The notes under the pieces were generated by a model. The model worked only from the letters and a program-made list of their open reading frames with translations, was not told the origin of the DNA and made no database searches. A stretch of 64,000 bases of DNA from Anolis sagrei (Eukaryota; Chordata; Lepidosauria; Squamata; Anolidae): contig NC_090025.1 in the NCBI RefSeq assembly GCF_037176765.1, positions 20,210,545-20,274,544 on the forward strand, in the 5' to 3' direction. Of this stretch, positions 21,472-32,924 are shown in pieces; position 1 is the stretch's first letter; every line of letters starts with the position of its first letter. Made by a program: the position numbers and the translations under genes.

Positions 21472-24400
21472 TACACTAAGTGCCAGATCACTTAGTGGGA
21501 AGATTACATCAATATTTGAATAAGTCCACTGTCCTTTTAGTACTTACTTCAAAATATTTTCCCTCAAAGATATAAACCCAAAGTATGAACTTCCCTTTTC
21601 CAGACCTAGAGTAAGCATCTTTGCACTATAATCAATAAAAGGTGACTCTGGCTAAACATTTGGTTAGTTTATATATTTTTCCCCAAAATTCTATTCGAAT
21701 TGTTGTTTCTTAATTTTTCAGGTAAAAATCTTATGAATGTTTACTATGGAAAAATCCTACTAGGACTCAGAAGTAATGTGAATAAGAATATAATCTTCCT
21801 GTGTTTATTTATTTATTTATTTTTTGCATTTATTAATGTGAATAAGAATATAATCTTCCTGTGTTTCTCAGAATATCCAGTGAATCTGAAGAGATTTAGT
21901 TCTAGGGAAGCAACTGCGGGCCTAGACTTTTTAAAAAGTCCACTAATTGACAGAAAAAAGGCCTACCAATGAAGGGAAGACTTAGTAGGGAACCGACTTG
22001 CACTTCTATTTTCAATCCCAGGATGACAATACTCAATAGCTCATTGTCCTAATAAAATGCAAATGTACTATATGTGGGTTAAATGCATGAAGCCTTGTTG
22101 TGGAGTGAAAACGTATAATAGACAGGAAAGAAGGAACAAGCTATAATAAGCCACATTATCATGGTTTAAAACAGGTATTCATACTGCACAGAACATATTA
22201 ATGGCTCTTTAAAGTATTTATTTTTAAAGGTTGACTATAAATATCAGAACAATGAACTTTCTCCCCTTATTGCTATTTTTGCATATTCAGAAAATTATTG
22301 CTAGACTATTGTTACTATTTTATAATATACACATCCTAACACTATTTACACTTACTTGGAAGTGTATTTTACTACATCGAGAAGGATATTGAGCATTCAT
22401 AGAATCACAGCCCCAGTTTAATTATCATGATATACAGAAGATCAGAGTACTATATACATGACAATTTCTTTTAAGTGGAGGAGAGGCAAAAAATAACCAT
22501 AAATTTGAGGTTGTACAACTTGAGCCGGTATTATTACCACAAGTATAATACCTGTTTTAACCAGCTAGCAAAAAACACACACCCATTTGTTGAGAAAGTT
22601 TTTGCCTTCTCCCGTATCCCTTCTAAAAATTACAGCCAAATCTTGAAACAACCTCTACTCCCTCCCAAGTTCATCCTTGTTTTTGGAACTGCAACATCTT
22701 CCAGAACAGAGTATAGTGGTTGGCGAAGTTATTGAATCAATGGATTTCTTTGTCAAGCTTTGTCAACTTTGTCAAGCACAAGAAGTGGTCTTTCAGACAT
22801 TATTAGGGAGAGGGGATTTCTATGTGCTCCTAACGTGTGAAGACTTTTTAATCAATGGCTGATCTTTGGGTGCTGGAATGGGATCTCCTATCTTTTTCCA
22901 CAAAGTAGTTATTCTGGGGGTGCAGCAGGTTAAACTTCTAAGCTGCTGAACCTAGACTGAAAGATTGGCAGTTCGAATCCAGGGAGCGGGATGAGCTCCC
23001 GCTGTTAAGCCCAGCTTTGACCAACCTAGCAGTTTGAAAACATGCAAATATGAGTATCACTTCTGCAGGAAGGTAATGGCGCTCTATGCAGTCATCTTGG
23101 CCACATGACCTAGGAGGTGTCTACAAACAACGCCAGCTCTTCGGCTTAGAAATGGAGATGAGCACCACCTCCCAGAGTTGGACTTAATGTCAGGAAAACC
23201 TTTACCTTAGTTATTCTCTAACTTTTGTGGCATGTTGTTCTCTATCCACCAGATATGGATGTATCTGACTGAGGTACTTAGGCCATCTCCATAGCCTCCA
23301 TATCTTATCTCCCTCTCATCAGTTGTCTGGAAGGTGGTGGAAGGGATTTTGCAGTGGCAACACTGAGTATATAGAGTTTGTTCCCTGGTCAAGCCACCGC
23401 TGTCATTTCAAGTGAAGACAATTTAATTTCAGAGAACATTCAGGGTTTGTTGTCACTTTGGGTTCCATGAGAGATCATGATGGGAAAAAAACAAATATTT
23501 TAGGGGGATATCGATACTATAAGTTTTATTCAGAGGTCTTCTGAGAGCTGAACATTATTTTAAGGATTACTCCAAAAATAAAAATACTGAGAAAGTTTTT
23601 TTCTTTCTGAACAGCAAAACAGTTTTTAATAATTATTACCTCAAACACAGACCCAAGTTTACAATAGCTTCTGTCCAGCTTACAGAAACTGGACAGAAGC
23701 ACCTTTTGTATATAAAATATAAATAAGTAATGGGAGCCGCTTCTATGCCCTTGGATATTAAATTAACTAAAGTCATGCAACCAACCCCATTAAGTCAGTA
23801 ATTACATTCACATTTAGTTACAGTTTGAGCATCCCCTATCTGGAATGTTTGGGACCAGAAGTACCTTAAATTTGGAATTTTCCACATTTTGGAATATCTA
23901 TATTTGCAGATATGTATAGAATGGTGTATCTTAACAATGAGAACCTTGTCTAAACAATAGAATTCATTTTTTGTCATATGCACCACTGTATATGTAGCCA
24001 CAGGGTAAATTTACCCAATATCTGTTCTACTTAGTGCATGAAATAAAGTTTGTGCATATTGAACCACCAAAACGCAAAGGTGTTAGTATCTCAGCCACCC
24101 TGTGGACAATTTTAGATTTTGGAACTCCTGATTAGGGATGCTTGACCTTTAATGGAAAAATCTTCCATACAGCTGCTTTAAGCAGAATGGGCTATAGAAT
24201 CAGATTCATATAGCAGTCCATTGCAAGCCCTACTAGAGTGATGAGAAGAAGCAAAGCAAAGGTAGTTAATGGATTAAATTGCAGTTCCAAAATCAAGGAA
24301 AACACTATTCAGAATGTCACAAGCACTTTGTTCCAATTTTCTAGCAGCATAAAAAAGAATAATCTGGGAACCAAAGTTGTTTCACATTTTTTTAAAAAAA

Positions 24401-27400
24401 TGGATTTGTTGTTTCCTAGATAGCATCACTATAGAAATGTATCATCTAAAAGTCTTTCAAATAGGTATCTTAACACTCACTGGACATTTTTAAGAGCATG
24501 TCATCTCAACTAATTGACAAAGTGGATGTGGGAACCTTCCAGTAGTCCAGGCTAGGAACCGGTCAGACTCCTTCACCTGGGACCACATTAAGCAGATCTC
24601 TCTTTCCACTGAAGCCCCAGCATATAGACTCCCGGGCCTCCAGTTCTAGAGTTGTTGGTCGGGTACAGTGTCTGCCATAAATAACATGTACACAGAGGCA
24701 AATAGGAAAAATTCACCCAGGAATTTTGCTCAATATAAAGAGAGAGAACTTGTAACACTTGGGAAGGTAAGAGCTGCAAAAGAGAGGGAAGCACACAATT
24801 GGAATTTGAGGTGACGGAATTTGTGGTGACGAGGGACTCAATCTATAGAGATTGTGGTGATGAGGGACTCAATCTTTTCTGATGAAAAGTGAGGAACATA
24901 ATTTGGAAATGCAACAGTCCTAATAAACCAGAATCATTATTTTGGGAATATTAAAATATCATACATAGCAAAAAATGATGCTTTATTATTTGTACATTTG
25001 ACTTCTTCTCACAGACATGAGTAGTTACATTTCTAGTTTTTGCTTGAGCAAAAGTCATTCAAACCATTTCATAGGAGAGCTCCAGCATTTACACTTAGAA
25101 GGCACTGTAGCCATCGTGAGCAAAATCAGCATGATTACATTTGCAATTCACTGGGAACTGTACTTGCATATGCTTCCTAAAGTGACATCTATGGGCTAGG
25201 ACAAGTCTTGTTTGCTTCAGTACAAGCTTATGCAGGAAGTATTCCTCTGGACTATGCCCAACAGCCCAGGAAAAGATGGAGAAAGTATCAAATTTTGTTG
25301 GCACAATTTCTGCAGCTCTCCCACTTCTTCAGTTTTACAGGTTAACAGATTTAAGCTTTAAAATCATTGTTTTGACTGGAAATTTCAACAAGGTAATAAA
25401 ACTTTTCCATATCTTAATACTGACACTACAGCTCTTTCACTATTTAAACTAATAAACAAGATGCTAAAATGCACACATGAAACACCAAACTGCAATTTTT
25501 GGGAATAGGTAATTATTGAGATTGTGGAAGTTTTTTGAAATATGAGTTTGTGTTTCGCTTACAATAATGTAGACTGATGATATGCCTCCTTTTCTATTAC
25601 AGTGTTTATTCGATTAACCACATCCCTTTTCATGTGTAGATGCAAAGTTTGTCAAGGAAGTGGTTTTATTTTTCTGATAATCGTATTACATGCAGAGTTT
25701 GCCATTTCAACCTTTAATCTGCTAATTGATAAAGCCCAAATAAATAATACTAAGATTATTTGGAAAGGGGTCAAGGTGTGTCTGGATGTTTTGGATTTTA
25801 GTCCTACAATCTTTTCTCATTGGCCAGAAATCCAAAGTATCTGGAGAGCCATAGGTTCTTCGTTCCTGATATACAAAATTGCAACAATGGAATCCATTCT
25901 AAGCACGTTGACCTATAACTAGACATTAGATTCAATGTGACATGGTTTTTAAATATGAGTCCCCCTAGGGTTGAGAAAAGTGGTATATAAATACTGTAAA
26001 TAAATAAATAAAATATGAATAATTGGAAAGTGTGCAGTTACTGGTCGTGTGCATTCAGACCAAAAGGCATACTGTGTTCGGGTCCATTTTCGTTTGATCC
26101 CTCATTTTGTTTATCTCTTTCTCTTCCCCTTTCTGTCTTCGAAAATTACACGAAAATGGCCCTCCAAAACGACAAATCTTTTCATTAACAGTGATTCGGG
26201 CTCAACTCTAGCAGTTACTCTGCTTTGCCTCAAGTCTTTCATTTGTGATATGCACTTTTCTATCTGAGACAGTGTATTTTTTAGTTGTTATAATAATTTC
26301 TCCATCTAAAAGCTACTCTAACTTTCAGATGCTGAGTAGATTAGGCATTGGGCTTGCATGCATGTTATATTTTATGAGAAAGAAGACGCAAAGGACCACG
26401 AGATGAGCATATCAAGCATATCTATACTATCTAACATTTTCTGCACTGGTCTGCGGTGAGTCTCTAGCTTTTCAGAGAAGTGTTTTTCCCAAGTAAAGCT
26501 TGTGGTGCCACTATAATACTAAGATGTAAACTGAGTTATGGTTAGGTTGCCTCCTTCAATATAAATCAAATGCCTAATACAAATATTTCACACAACTTGA
26601 TTTACACTGGTTGGTGCTTATGGGCATGATAGCCAAAACAACTGGACAATACCAGGTCACTTACTTCTAAATTTATATGCTTGAACCTTAAAGCAAGTGC
26701 TACTAAATTTGAGGAGCTTTAATTCTATATTATGCATAGCTTGACACTTTAATGTACACATGTTAGCCAACTGCTTTTAAAGACTTATCAGCAATCATTG
26801 TACAAATAATATATTTTTAAGAATCCAATTATTCCAAATGCAGAATAATCTTCTAGGTTTAGGATAAAATGTTTGCATGTATTTGATAATTTAGAATATT
26901 TATATTAATAATTTTCTAGAAAACATAACTCCATAATTATGTACAATTTTTTCTAATATTTCAAATTAGTTTTGTTGACATTGTTTTCCATTACTCTGGC
27001 CAAACTCCTGTTGATTATTATAAAACAGTTTTTAGCAAGTCCTCATATATTACCAGGCTCCCCAATCCCTCCCCATAAGAAGCAACATTAATGAAATACA
27101 ACTGGATGCCACACGGGGAGGGAATTTCCTCCTGACATTGCAGAACTGAAACAGTTTATACTTACCATTGGCAGACAATTCAGCATGTTTCTGATATGCT
27201 TTGTCTATTTCTAAAAAAGCTCTCATCAATACTAATTCCATATTCTTCTCCTCAGCGAGAAATTCTCTGGAGAAAAATAGAAAAAAGGCAGTGATAATGC
27301 AGGCATTATCTCAAAGAAAAACAACACCAAATTTTAATTCTCAGAATCACATGATCTAGAGGAAGAACCTCACTAGCCATTGAGAAACACTGCTGGTTGA

Positions 27401-29013
27401 ACTGTGTGTGGACTCTGCTTGAAAGAAGACTTGCCAAAAACTCTGGCTATCAACTTTGATTATTGATTTAAATGTTATAGATCCTCACTCAAATTACTAT
27501 AAGTCTAGATAATGTGGATTTCAAAAAAATAAAGAACTAGTTATTAATATATTTATTATATCTTTTAACATTGGTTATACATATACTGTAGACATTTTTA
27601 CATTTTTATCCTACTGTTTTTATTGGGTTTTTTTTAGTTAGGTCTTATACCTCCACTTTGTTGGAAATAGCAACCTTCTTCAAGCCTCCACTAGTAATTT
27701 GCTTTGTATATGATTCTGTTTGCTCACTGTATTGCATATGTATGTTTGGTATGCAGCTCTCCCTTTACTCTATGTTTCTTGAGGTTGTGGGAGGGGCTGC
27801 AAACCACATGATCAGCTCAGCATGGGACTGCTGAGAGCTCAAAGTCCATTTTAGAACACTGAAATACTATGAGACTTTTGGACTGTTAAGAGCAAACTCG
27901 TGTTTTTGTTGATTATAAGAAAGATGCCCTGTGTTATCTGCACAGAGAAACTACTTCAAACCTATCAGTAACTGGATTGACAAGTTGTGTACCAGTATGC
28001 TGAATACATGAAGGTTATGAGTAAACCAGATATATTGTTTTTAACAAAGTCTACTTTATTTTTGTCTCTTGAAAGCATGAGAAAACAAGATGATTTATGA
28101 GAGAGTAGATTTGGGGAGGGGACTGAAAAGAACATTTCTGAAGAATGACTATATTTTACACATTGCCATAATCTCTGCTCCTAACAGATCAAAGACAACC
28201 AGGTCATCAGTCTAACAGCTGAAAGCCAAATTGCCTTGCATAAGTACATGTGGATATATAGCACCGAAGAGAAGATTTTACTCAAACGAGTTTTTGGCTC
28301 TTCTCTGGAAGATCATACTTTTACAAAGGTTATGATTTTCAAATGGTTGTGAATCTCATTTTTCTCCAAAAGGTAATGGAGATTCTGGTTTTCCAAAAGG
28401 TTAGGATCTCTAAAATGTCATGCCTTTCCCAAACCCTTTTTGTTGTTCTTTATCTTAAATATACCCATCTCTTAAAAGCTTACTTTTTAAGTTCATTCAT
28501 CCTGGACCATGTTATCACCCCTTTTCTTTCTCCCATAAAAGAGTCAAACAGAAAGCAAGCAAATAAATATAATTACCGGATATATTTTTGCATGTACTTA
28601 TTGCAGAAGTCCGCTACCGCCACCCCACCATGTCCGTCATAAACTGCAAAGTACAGGACATCATCAGTCAGCTGAGCATAATCAAAGCGGTCTTCATTTT
28701 CTTTCCGCTTCCCAATATGGCTGGCACAGCCCACATTTGACAAACTGATCTTTGGGATTGGCTTTCCATATTTTATGCTTGGCGGTAGAAGGATGGGCTC
28801 GTCTATGCGGTTGTCCCAGATACCAAATGAGTCCCAAGTGGCAGGACGGCCACTACCATCCAAGTCAAAACGGGAGGTTCTGCGTTCACTGGTTGAACTC
28901 TGGCACACAACGGCCACACATTTGTCGTCTTGCAAAATACGGGACGTTAACAGCGCTCTTCTTGCTTGGTGGCCTCCGGTTCTAACCAGATTTATTAAAG
29001 CAGCAGTGGACAT
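18161..29013 (-). CDS. PPM1K: PPM1K, mitochondrial PP2C-type Ser/Thr phosphatase (6 coding exons, spliced)
   Basis: PPM1K removes the phosphate from the E1-alpha subunit of the branched-chain alpha-ketoacid dehydrogenase in the mitochondrial matrix and so activates branched-chain amino acid breakdown. Coding exons, in transcript order, are 29013-28577, 27266-27166, 21038-20873, 19682-19538, 19174-19040 and 18292-18161. They total 1116 nt, 371 residues plus stop, against 372 in human, with intron phases 2, 1, 2, 0, 0. Residues 1-30 are Arg-rich and lack acidic residues until the end, as expected for a mitochondrial presequence. PP2C motifs are RKENEDRF (103-110), DGHGG (126-130), SVGDSRA (204-210), TTDGI (295-299) and EDNSTA (335-340). 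The metal ligands D126, G127, D297 and D336 are all present. The match to human PPM1K as I remember it is very high, so identity is nearly certain. The gene runs divergently from the HERC6-like gene at 63.6 kb. Confidence 0.97.
18442..18819. mobile_element. Tigger-like MITE in PPM1K intron 6
   Basis: Left terminal repeat TACAGTAGAGTCTCACTCAT and right end ATAAGTGAGAGTCTACTATA are inverted copies about 24 bp long, bordered by TA. The interior TTATCCAACATTTTTTGC is the start of the inverted arm. No transposase. Confidence 0.7.
19040..19174 (-). CDS. PPM1K: PPM1K coding exon 5 (residues 284-328)
   Basis: 135 bp, phase 0 at both ends. Acceptor TTTCATTTCAG and donor CAG|GTAGGC. It encodes [20 protein letters not shown] and continues to the EAAHVVTEQ segment. 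D297 in TTDG is the third metal-binding Asp of PP2C enzymes. Confidence 0.96.
19381..19446. repeat. Short tandem repeat of about 18-24 bp
   Basis: CTAGTACTAATGCAATCT is repeated three times with TGCAGG spacers in PPM1K intron 5, between exons at 19538 and 19174. Confidence 0.85.
19538..19682 (-). CDS. PPM1K: PPM1K coding exon 4 (residues 235-283)
   Basis: 145 bp from an acceptor at 19684-19683 to a perfect donor CAG|GTGAGT at 19537. It encodes [20 protein letters not shown], then [14 protein letters not shown] and EPETKRIQ. The LAMTRSIGD stretch is the PP2C family motif with the conserved Arg and Gly-Asp. The exon ends in phase 0. Confidence 0.96.
19724..19815 (+). mobile_element. LINE 3' tail
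   Basis: CCTTGGCCTTTGTAAGCCGC, ACCGAGTCCTTTGGGAG and GGGTACAAATAAAGTTAAT ending in an (ATA)n tail. Lies 42 bp from the PPM1K exon acceptor at 19682. Confidence 0.65.
20545..20800 (-). mobile_element. LINE 3' tail
   Basis: AAAACTTTATTTATATTCCA, CCCTATCACCCCTGGGGGAC and a G-run, then A-rich 3' region sequence typical of this family. It ends about 70 bp below PPM1K coding exon 3. Confidence 0.6.
20873..21038 (-). CDS. PPM1K: PPM1K coding exon 3 (residues 180-235)
   Basis: 166 bp. Acceptor TTTGTAG ends at 21039 and donor GTACAC starts at 20872. The translation [20 protein letters not shown], then [17 protein letters not shown] and [14 protein letters not shown], is nearly identical to human. 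GTTA and SVGDSRA are core PP2C strands. The exon ends inside an Arg codon (AG|A). Confidence 0.96.
21220..21470 (+). mobile_element. Sauria SINE (tRNA head, BovB tail) with (CAA)n
   Basis: Head GACTACAACTCTGGAGATTA and AAATCTCTGCTCGGCTACG; tail AAGAAAACCCCATGATGGG, TTAGGGTTGCCACAAGTC and AACCTGAAGGCACACAACAA. The terminal (ACA)n repeat fills 21421-21470. In PPM1K intron 3. Diagnostic of squamates. Confidence 0.85.
21775..21867. repeat. 32 bp direct repeat flanking an ATTT-rich segment
   Basis: AATGTGAATAAGAATATAAT and its continuation CTTCCTGTGTTT occur at about 21776 and 21836, separated by about 28 bp of (ATTT)n. Either a tandem duplication or the target duplication of a tiny A/T-rich insertion. 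Confidence 0.8.
22912..23213 (+). mobile_element. tRNA-derived SINE, type 2
   Basis: GGGGGTGCAGCAGGTTAAAC (A-box area), GGCAGTTCGAATCCAGGG (B box), CATGCAAATATGAG, GTAATGGCGCTCTATGCAGT, GGCCACATGACCTAGGAGG and the end CAGGAAAACCTTTACC. Same family at 37597 and 47812. In PPM1K intron 3. Confidence 0.8.
23819..24151. mobile_element. Tigger-like MITE in PPM1K intron 3
   Basis: Terminal repeats TACAGTTTGAGCATCCCCTA and the inverted GGGATGCTTGACCTTTA. The ends and the GGGACCAGAAGTACC interior resemble the mammalian Tigger-type repeat with CAGTTGAGCATCCCTAATC ends. 333 bp, bounded by TA. Confidence 0.7.
24806..24877. repeat. Two-unit tandem repeat of about 30 bp
   Basis: TGTGGTGACGAGGGACTCAA and TGTGGTGATGAGGGACTCAA are about 35 bp apart, with a third partial GAGGTGACGGAATTTG before them. 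In PPM1K intron 3. Confidence 0.75.
25955..26012 (+). mobile_element. LINE 3' tail fragment
   Basis: TGAGTCCCCCTAGGGTTGAG, AAAAGTGGTATATAAATACTG and (TAAA)n. Family as at 43886. Confidence 0.55.
27166..27266 (-). CDS. PPM1K: PPM1K coding exon 2 (residues 146-180)
   Basis: 101 bp between acceptor AG at 27268-27267, preceded by a pyrimidine tract, and donor GTAAGT at 27165-27160. It completes the split Arg codon and reads [20 protein letters not shown] and onward to the SAN of the human SADATLL region. This is a fast-evolving helix compared with the flanking motifs, but FLEIDKA is kept. Confidence 0.95.
27267..28576. other. PPM1K: PPM1K intron 2, no recognised repeat
   Basis: Bounded by GTAATT and a TTTTCTCCAG acceptor. 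AT-rich; no confident element in it. Confidence 0.6.
28577..29013 (-). CDS. PPM1K: PPM1K coding exon 1 (transcript exon 2), residues 1-146
   Basis: Starts at the ATG of [10 protein letters not shown], which equals the human N-terminus MSTAALITLV. It holds the presequence, the linker and the first PP2C motifs RKENEDRF and DGHGG. The donor GT is at 28576-28575 (GTAATT) and leaves two bases, CG, of a split Arg codon. The upstream -3 base is G. Compared with human there is one residue fewer in the Arg run around residue 20. Confidence 0.97.
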
Positions 29014-29080
29014 AACTTGGTTCCACGGATGATGATGGAGAACGGAACAGTGGAAAGCAGGTCTTGAAATGTCCGGAATA
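29014..29080 (-). other. PPM1K: PPM1K 5' UTR part of transcript exon 2
   Basis: A strong acceptor (long pyrimidine run, then CTCTTAG) ends at 29081, 67 bases upstream of the start codon. The in-frame open stretch that continues up to 29208 crosses this acceptor and is therefore intron. A separate upstream non-coding exon is implied. Confidence 0.8.
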
Positions 29081-31485
29081 CTAAGAGATGGCAAGGGGAA
29101 AGAAAACATGAAGTTAACAGCTAACTCTGGAAGATGCAATTTCAGAGAATGCTTTGTCTCATGCTCAACTGAACTTGTCCAGCTGCATTTAAGATGAACA
29201 TGAGACATCAGAATGATAACTGGAAATGACCATTTTAGACTGCTTTAGAACTATAGTTCCCAAGACATATAATAGCTCAATTTATTTCACTATAGTTAGA
29301 CCTCTTCTGAAATATGTTCATACACACACACAGGTTTTTCCCCCTGTTGGTAGTACTGAATTTAATGTGTATCTTACAATCGAAGAATATTAATGCTGTC
29401 TAGCTGTAGGTTGGCAGAGAAAGGACGGAGAACCCTTCTGCTTTTGCAGTGGCCCACCTCATATTTGTTTTTAGTGTAAAGGAGGTGAGCTTCTTCCATA
29501 AACAGACTTCTATGCTTAGGACACACTGCACTGTTACTAGGACAATGCTTAAATACAAGTCTGACCTTGCCCAGGAGTGTTAGGACTTATATTTAGCAAC
29601 TGTGGTCACGGTGGCTTCATACCTACAACTAGAATGCAGAAATGTTACTACTGCTGATCAGACACAATATATGTAAGATAAGGTTACCTCTTTTGTCTAA
29701 TTTCAAAAGAAAATGGATCCTGTCTTTATGGTGCTTACACGCACACAGAGTGGAATTTTCCTGTGGCTGAAAACAATGCTTAATTGTAAATGTGTGTAGC
29801 CACCGGTGAGTGATGTGGAATATTTTTTTGAGGCTACATAAGCAGAGATGAAAAAAGTAGAGCAATAACCTTGGCTTAAGTGTTTGCCCAAAGCTATCAA
29901 CCATTACAAATGGAAATTCTTCTGAACATGGAAGTCTGCTATGCATTCCACAAGTAGATAATTAGAACCACCCCTCCAAGGCTCAAAAACATTAAGCATT
30001 AAACTACTTAGAAAACTGTGTAAGCTGCATAAGAGCTCAATTTCTCACAGAGAGGGCGAAGGCAACAAAACTACTATTTTTTTGGTTCTCTGCTCTCACT
30101 AGCTAAAAATACTGTAGATTTCAATATAAACTGGAGAATTTCCAGATAAATACATAGGATAAATGTAGGTTTCTTCTTCCACAACATTCAATTATTCACT
30201 CTTATCCAATACTTAGAAAAACAAAAAAGGTGGCCTTCAGCATATCTCAGTAACCTGAAAGTCAGGAAGCTATTTATAGTTGCAAGCTTCTGTTCTTCAA
30301 GAACACATTTACATTCACAATACTGATCCGCACAGGCTCATGACTCACAAAAATCCAAATCCGCACAAATCTAGGCACAGGATTTATGTGCATAGTCAGA
30401 AAAATCAGTTCCCTGCAGCTGCAATGTTTGCATTTAAACGTTGTGAAAGGAAAGACAAGGAAAGTGTAATGCATCCTTTGGTACACTGATCCAGCAATGC
30501 ACTGCAAAATTCTGTTGCTGTTATTTTAAATCAAAACAGCTTTCACTTATGGAAGCCCTGTAAATAAACATTTTTAAGATATCCAGCTAGTAACAAGCCC
30601 TCTTCAGTTCTGGAAAACAAAAAGCCATCTGTAACATGAACTGCCATATTAAAATGATAATTGAAAGGGGAATATAGTCACATAAGAAAATAAGAATCAT
30701 TATGGATAAGACAACAGGCCTACTTAGTACAAAATACCAGTGTGGTTAGGCAGAACATGAGTGCAGTAACATTAATATTACACAGCAATTGATATTTAGA
30801 GGGATACTGCCTCTGACACTGGCAGGAAATTGAGCTATCATGCCTTGTAAGCACTGACAGGCTTATCTGCCATTATCTGTTATTTTTCCTTTTGAAGTTG
30901 CTCAAGCCACCTCATTTCATGTCCTGTGTGGAGCAGGACTTCCTTGTGTGTGCCACAAATCTACTACCATTCAACCTCACTGGATGATTCCAGTAAAAAA
31001 ATATTATCAGAAAAGGGGAAAACAATCCAAACTACTTTTCCTGCACTATTGCACAAGATTATATCCCTTCACTGTGTCTGCCTTGCTAGCATTTTCCATA
31101 CTATATCTCAATTCAAAGAGACTCCGCATTATCATGCATGGTAAGAAGAGATGGGATTGTGAATTCGCTCCCAAACTACATTCTGTAAAGTCTTGCAAGC
31201 AAGGCAGAGGAGACAGGTATCAGATATGGTGCTTACAAAGTATCACCAGGGTCACCTAAAGCAAATATGCAGCAGGCTATCTTTTTTTCTAAAAGGACTT
31301 AACATTGATAAGCTTCTTTCAGGAACAATCAAGACCTGAAATTTTGCTGTTCTTTATCAGTGGCTTCGACTTCATCCTTGAATGTTTCCTCTTTCCAAAG
31401 CAAATATGCGGTCTTGCAGTGAAAGCAGCACTAAAGTTTCTACTTTTGGGGCTTATAGCATCTAGGAAACATATCTGAACCATAA
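29081..31485. other. Repeat-poor 2.4 kb upstream of PPM1K exon 2
   Basis: No recognised transposon and no coding exon. In a window this rich in repeats such a quiet interval is unusual and fits the proximal part of PPM1K intron 1. Confidence 0.5.
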
Positions 31486-31489
31486 CTAC

Positions 31490-32170
31490 CTTTATGTGAT
31501 TAGCATAGCCCCCTCTTCGACTCTTTTTTATTCATTCACTCTTTGTGACCTTATGGACCAGTCCACCCCAGAGCTCCATCAGCCATTGTCACCTGCAGTT
31601 CCTTCAAGGTCAAGCCAGTCCCTTCAAGGATATCATCCAACCATATTGTCCTTGGTCGGCCCGTCTTTCATTTTCCTTCCATTTTCCCCAGCATCATTGT
31701 CTTCTCCAAGCTTTCCTGTCTTATTATGTGGCCAAAGTACTTCATCTTTGCCTCTAATATCCTTCCCTCCTGTGAGTTGTCAGGCATTATTTCCTGAAGT
31801 ATGGACTGGTTTGATCTTCTCACAGCCCAAGGAACTCTCAGAATTTTCCTCCAAAACAGCATCTATTATCCTTCGCTCAGCCTTCCTTATAGTCCAACTC
31901 TCACATCCACAGGTTACTACAGGGAATATCATTGCTTTAACTATGCATATCTTTGTTCCCATTGTGATGTCTCTACTCTTCACTATTTTATCGAGATTGG
32001 TCATTGCTCTCCTCCCAAGAAGTAAACGTCTTCTGATTTCTTGGCTGCAGTCTGTGTCTTCAGTAATTTTCATGCCTAGAAATGCGCTTATTTCTTCAAA
32101 TAAATGAATGCCATTGGTACAAGACCACAATTTGTTTACATCATTGTTTGTGAATGAGACAACTGGACTG
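31490..32170 (-). mobile_element. RTE-BovB LINE fragment
   Basis: Minus strand encodes DCSQEIRRRLLLGRRAMTNL, DKIVKSRDITMGTKICIVKA and CGCESWTIRKAERRIIDAVL, the C-terminal part of BovB reverse transcriptase. It continues in another frame with NQSILQEIMPDNSQEGRILE and AKMKYFGHIIRQESLEKTMM. The 3' end faces left. Inactivated by frameshift. Confidence 0.9.
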
Positions 32171-32282
32171 AAGTCCCTCACTCAACTATGAAGTTTGCTG
32201 CTTGAAATACTCTACTACACAACAATAACACCCGCTCGACCTTTAACTGCAAAATAATTTGGCCTAAAGATAATAAAATAAG

Positions 32283-32775
32283 AAAAGAGTAGAGACATCA
32301 CACTGGCAATGAAGATCCGCATAGTTAAAGCAATGGTATTCCCCGTAGTAGTCTACAGATGTGAGAGCTGGACCATAAGGAAGACTGAGTGAAGGAAGAT
32401 AGATGCTTTTGAACTGTGGTATTAGAGGAAAATTCTCAGAGTGCCTTGGACCACGAGAAGATCAAACCAGTCCATACTCCTGGAAATAATGCCTGACTGC
32501 TCACTGGAGGGAAGGATATTAGAGGCAAAGATGAAGTACTTTGGCCACATCATGGGAAGAAGACAGGAAAGCTTAGAGAAGACAATGATGTTTGGGAAAA
32601 TGGAAGGAAAAAGGAAGAGGGGCCGACCAAGGGCAAGATGGATGGATGGTATCCTTGAAGTGACTGGCTTGACCACGAAGGAGCTGGGGGTGGTGATGGC
32701 CAACAGGGAGCTCTGGCGTGGGCTGGTCCTTGAGGTCACAAAGACTCAGAAGTGACTGAACAAATAAACAACATA
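32283..32775 (+). mobile_element. RTE-BovB LINE 3' end
   Basis: Encodes NQSILLEIMPDCSLEGRILE, KMKYFGHIMGRRQESLEKTM and GRPRARWMDGILEVTGLTTK, then ELWRGLVLEVTKTQK, the BovB C-terminus. Opposite in orientation to the copy at 31490-32170, about 110 bp away. Confidence 0.9.
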
Positions 32776-32924
32776 AGAAAAGAATGCAGTACATTCTTAA
32801 GTAACAGCTACAACCCTAGTCATACTTAAAAAACACAATGACAAATTCCCCTTATGTATAAGAGATGTCCCCTATTTGACAGTGGGAGCACTTTACTAAT
32901 AATAACCTTTATATATATCTCGCT

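Larger units (their letters stand above)
24152..27165. other. PPM1K: PPM1K intron 3, distal part, mostly unique
   Basis: Apart from the short tandem repeat at 24806 and the LINE tail at 25955 I recognise nothing in this 3 kb. Confidence 0.5.

Noticed and set aside
21287-21472. Poly-leucine frame on the minus strand
   Set aside because: It is the translation of the (CAA)n tail of the Sauria SINE.
29014-29208. In-frame N-terminal extension of PPM1K beginning MSHVHLK
   Set aside because: It crosses a strong intron acceptor at 29081, and human PPM1K starts at the MSTAAL methionine.
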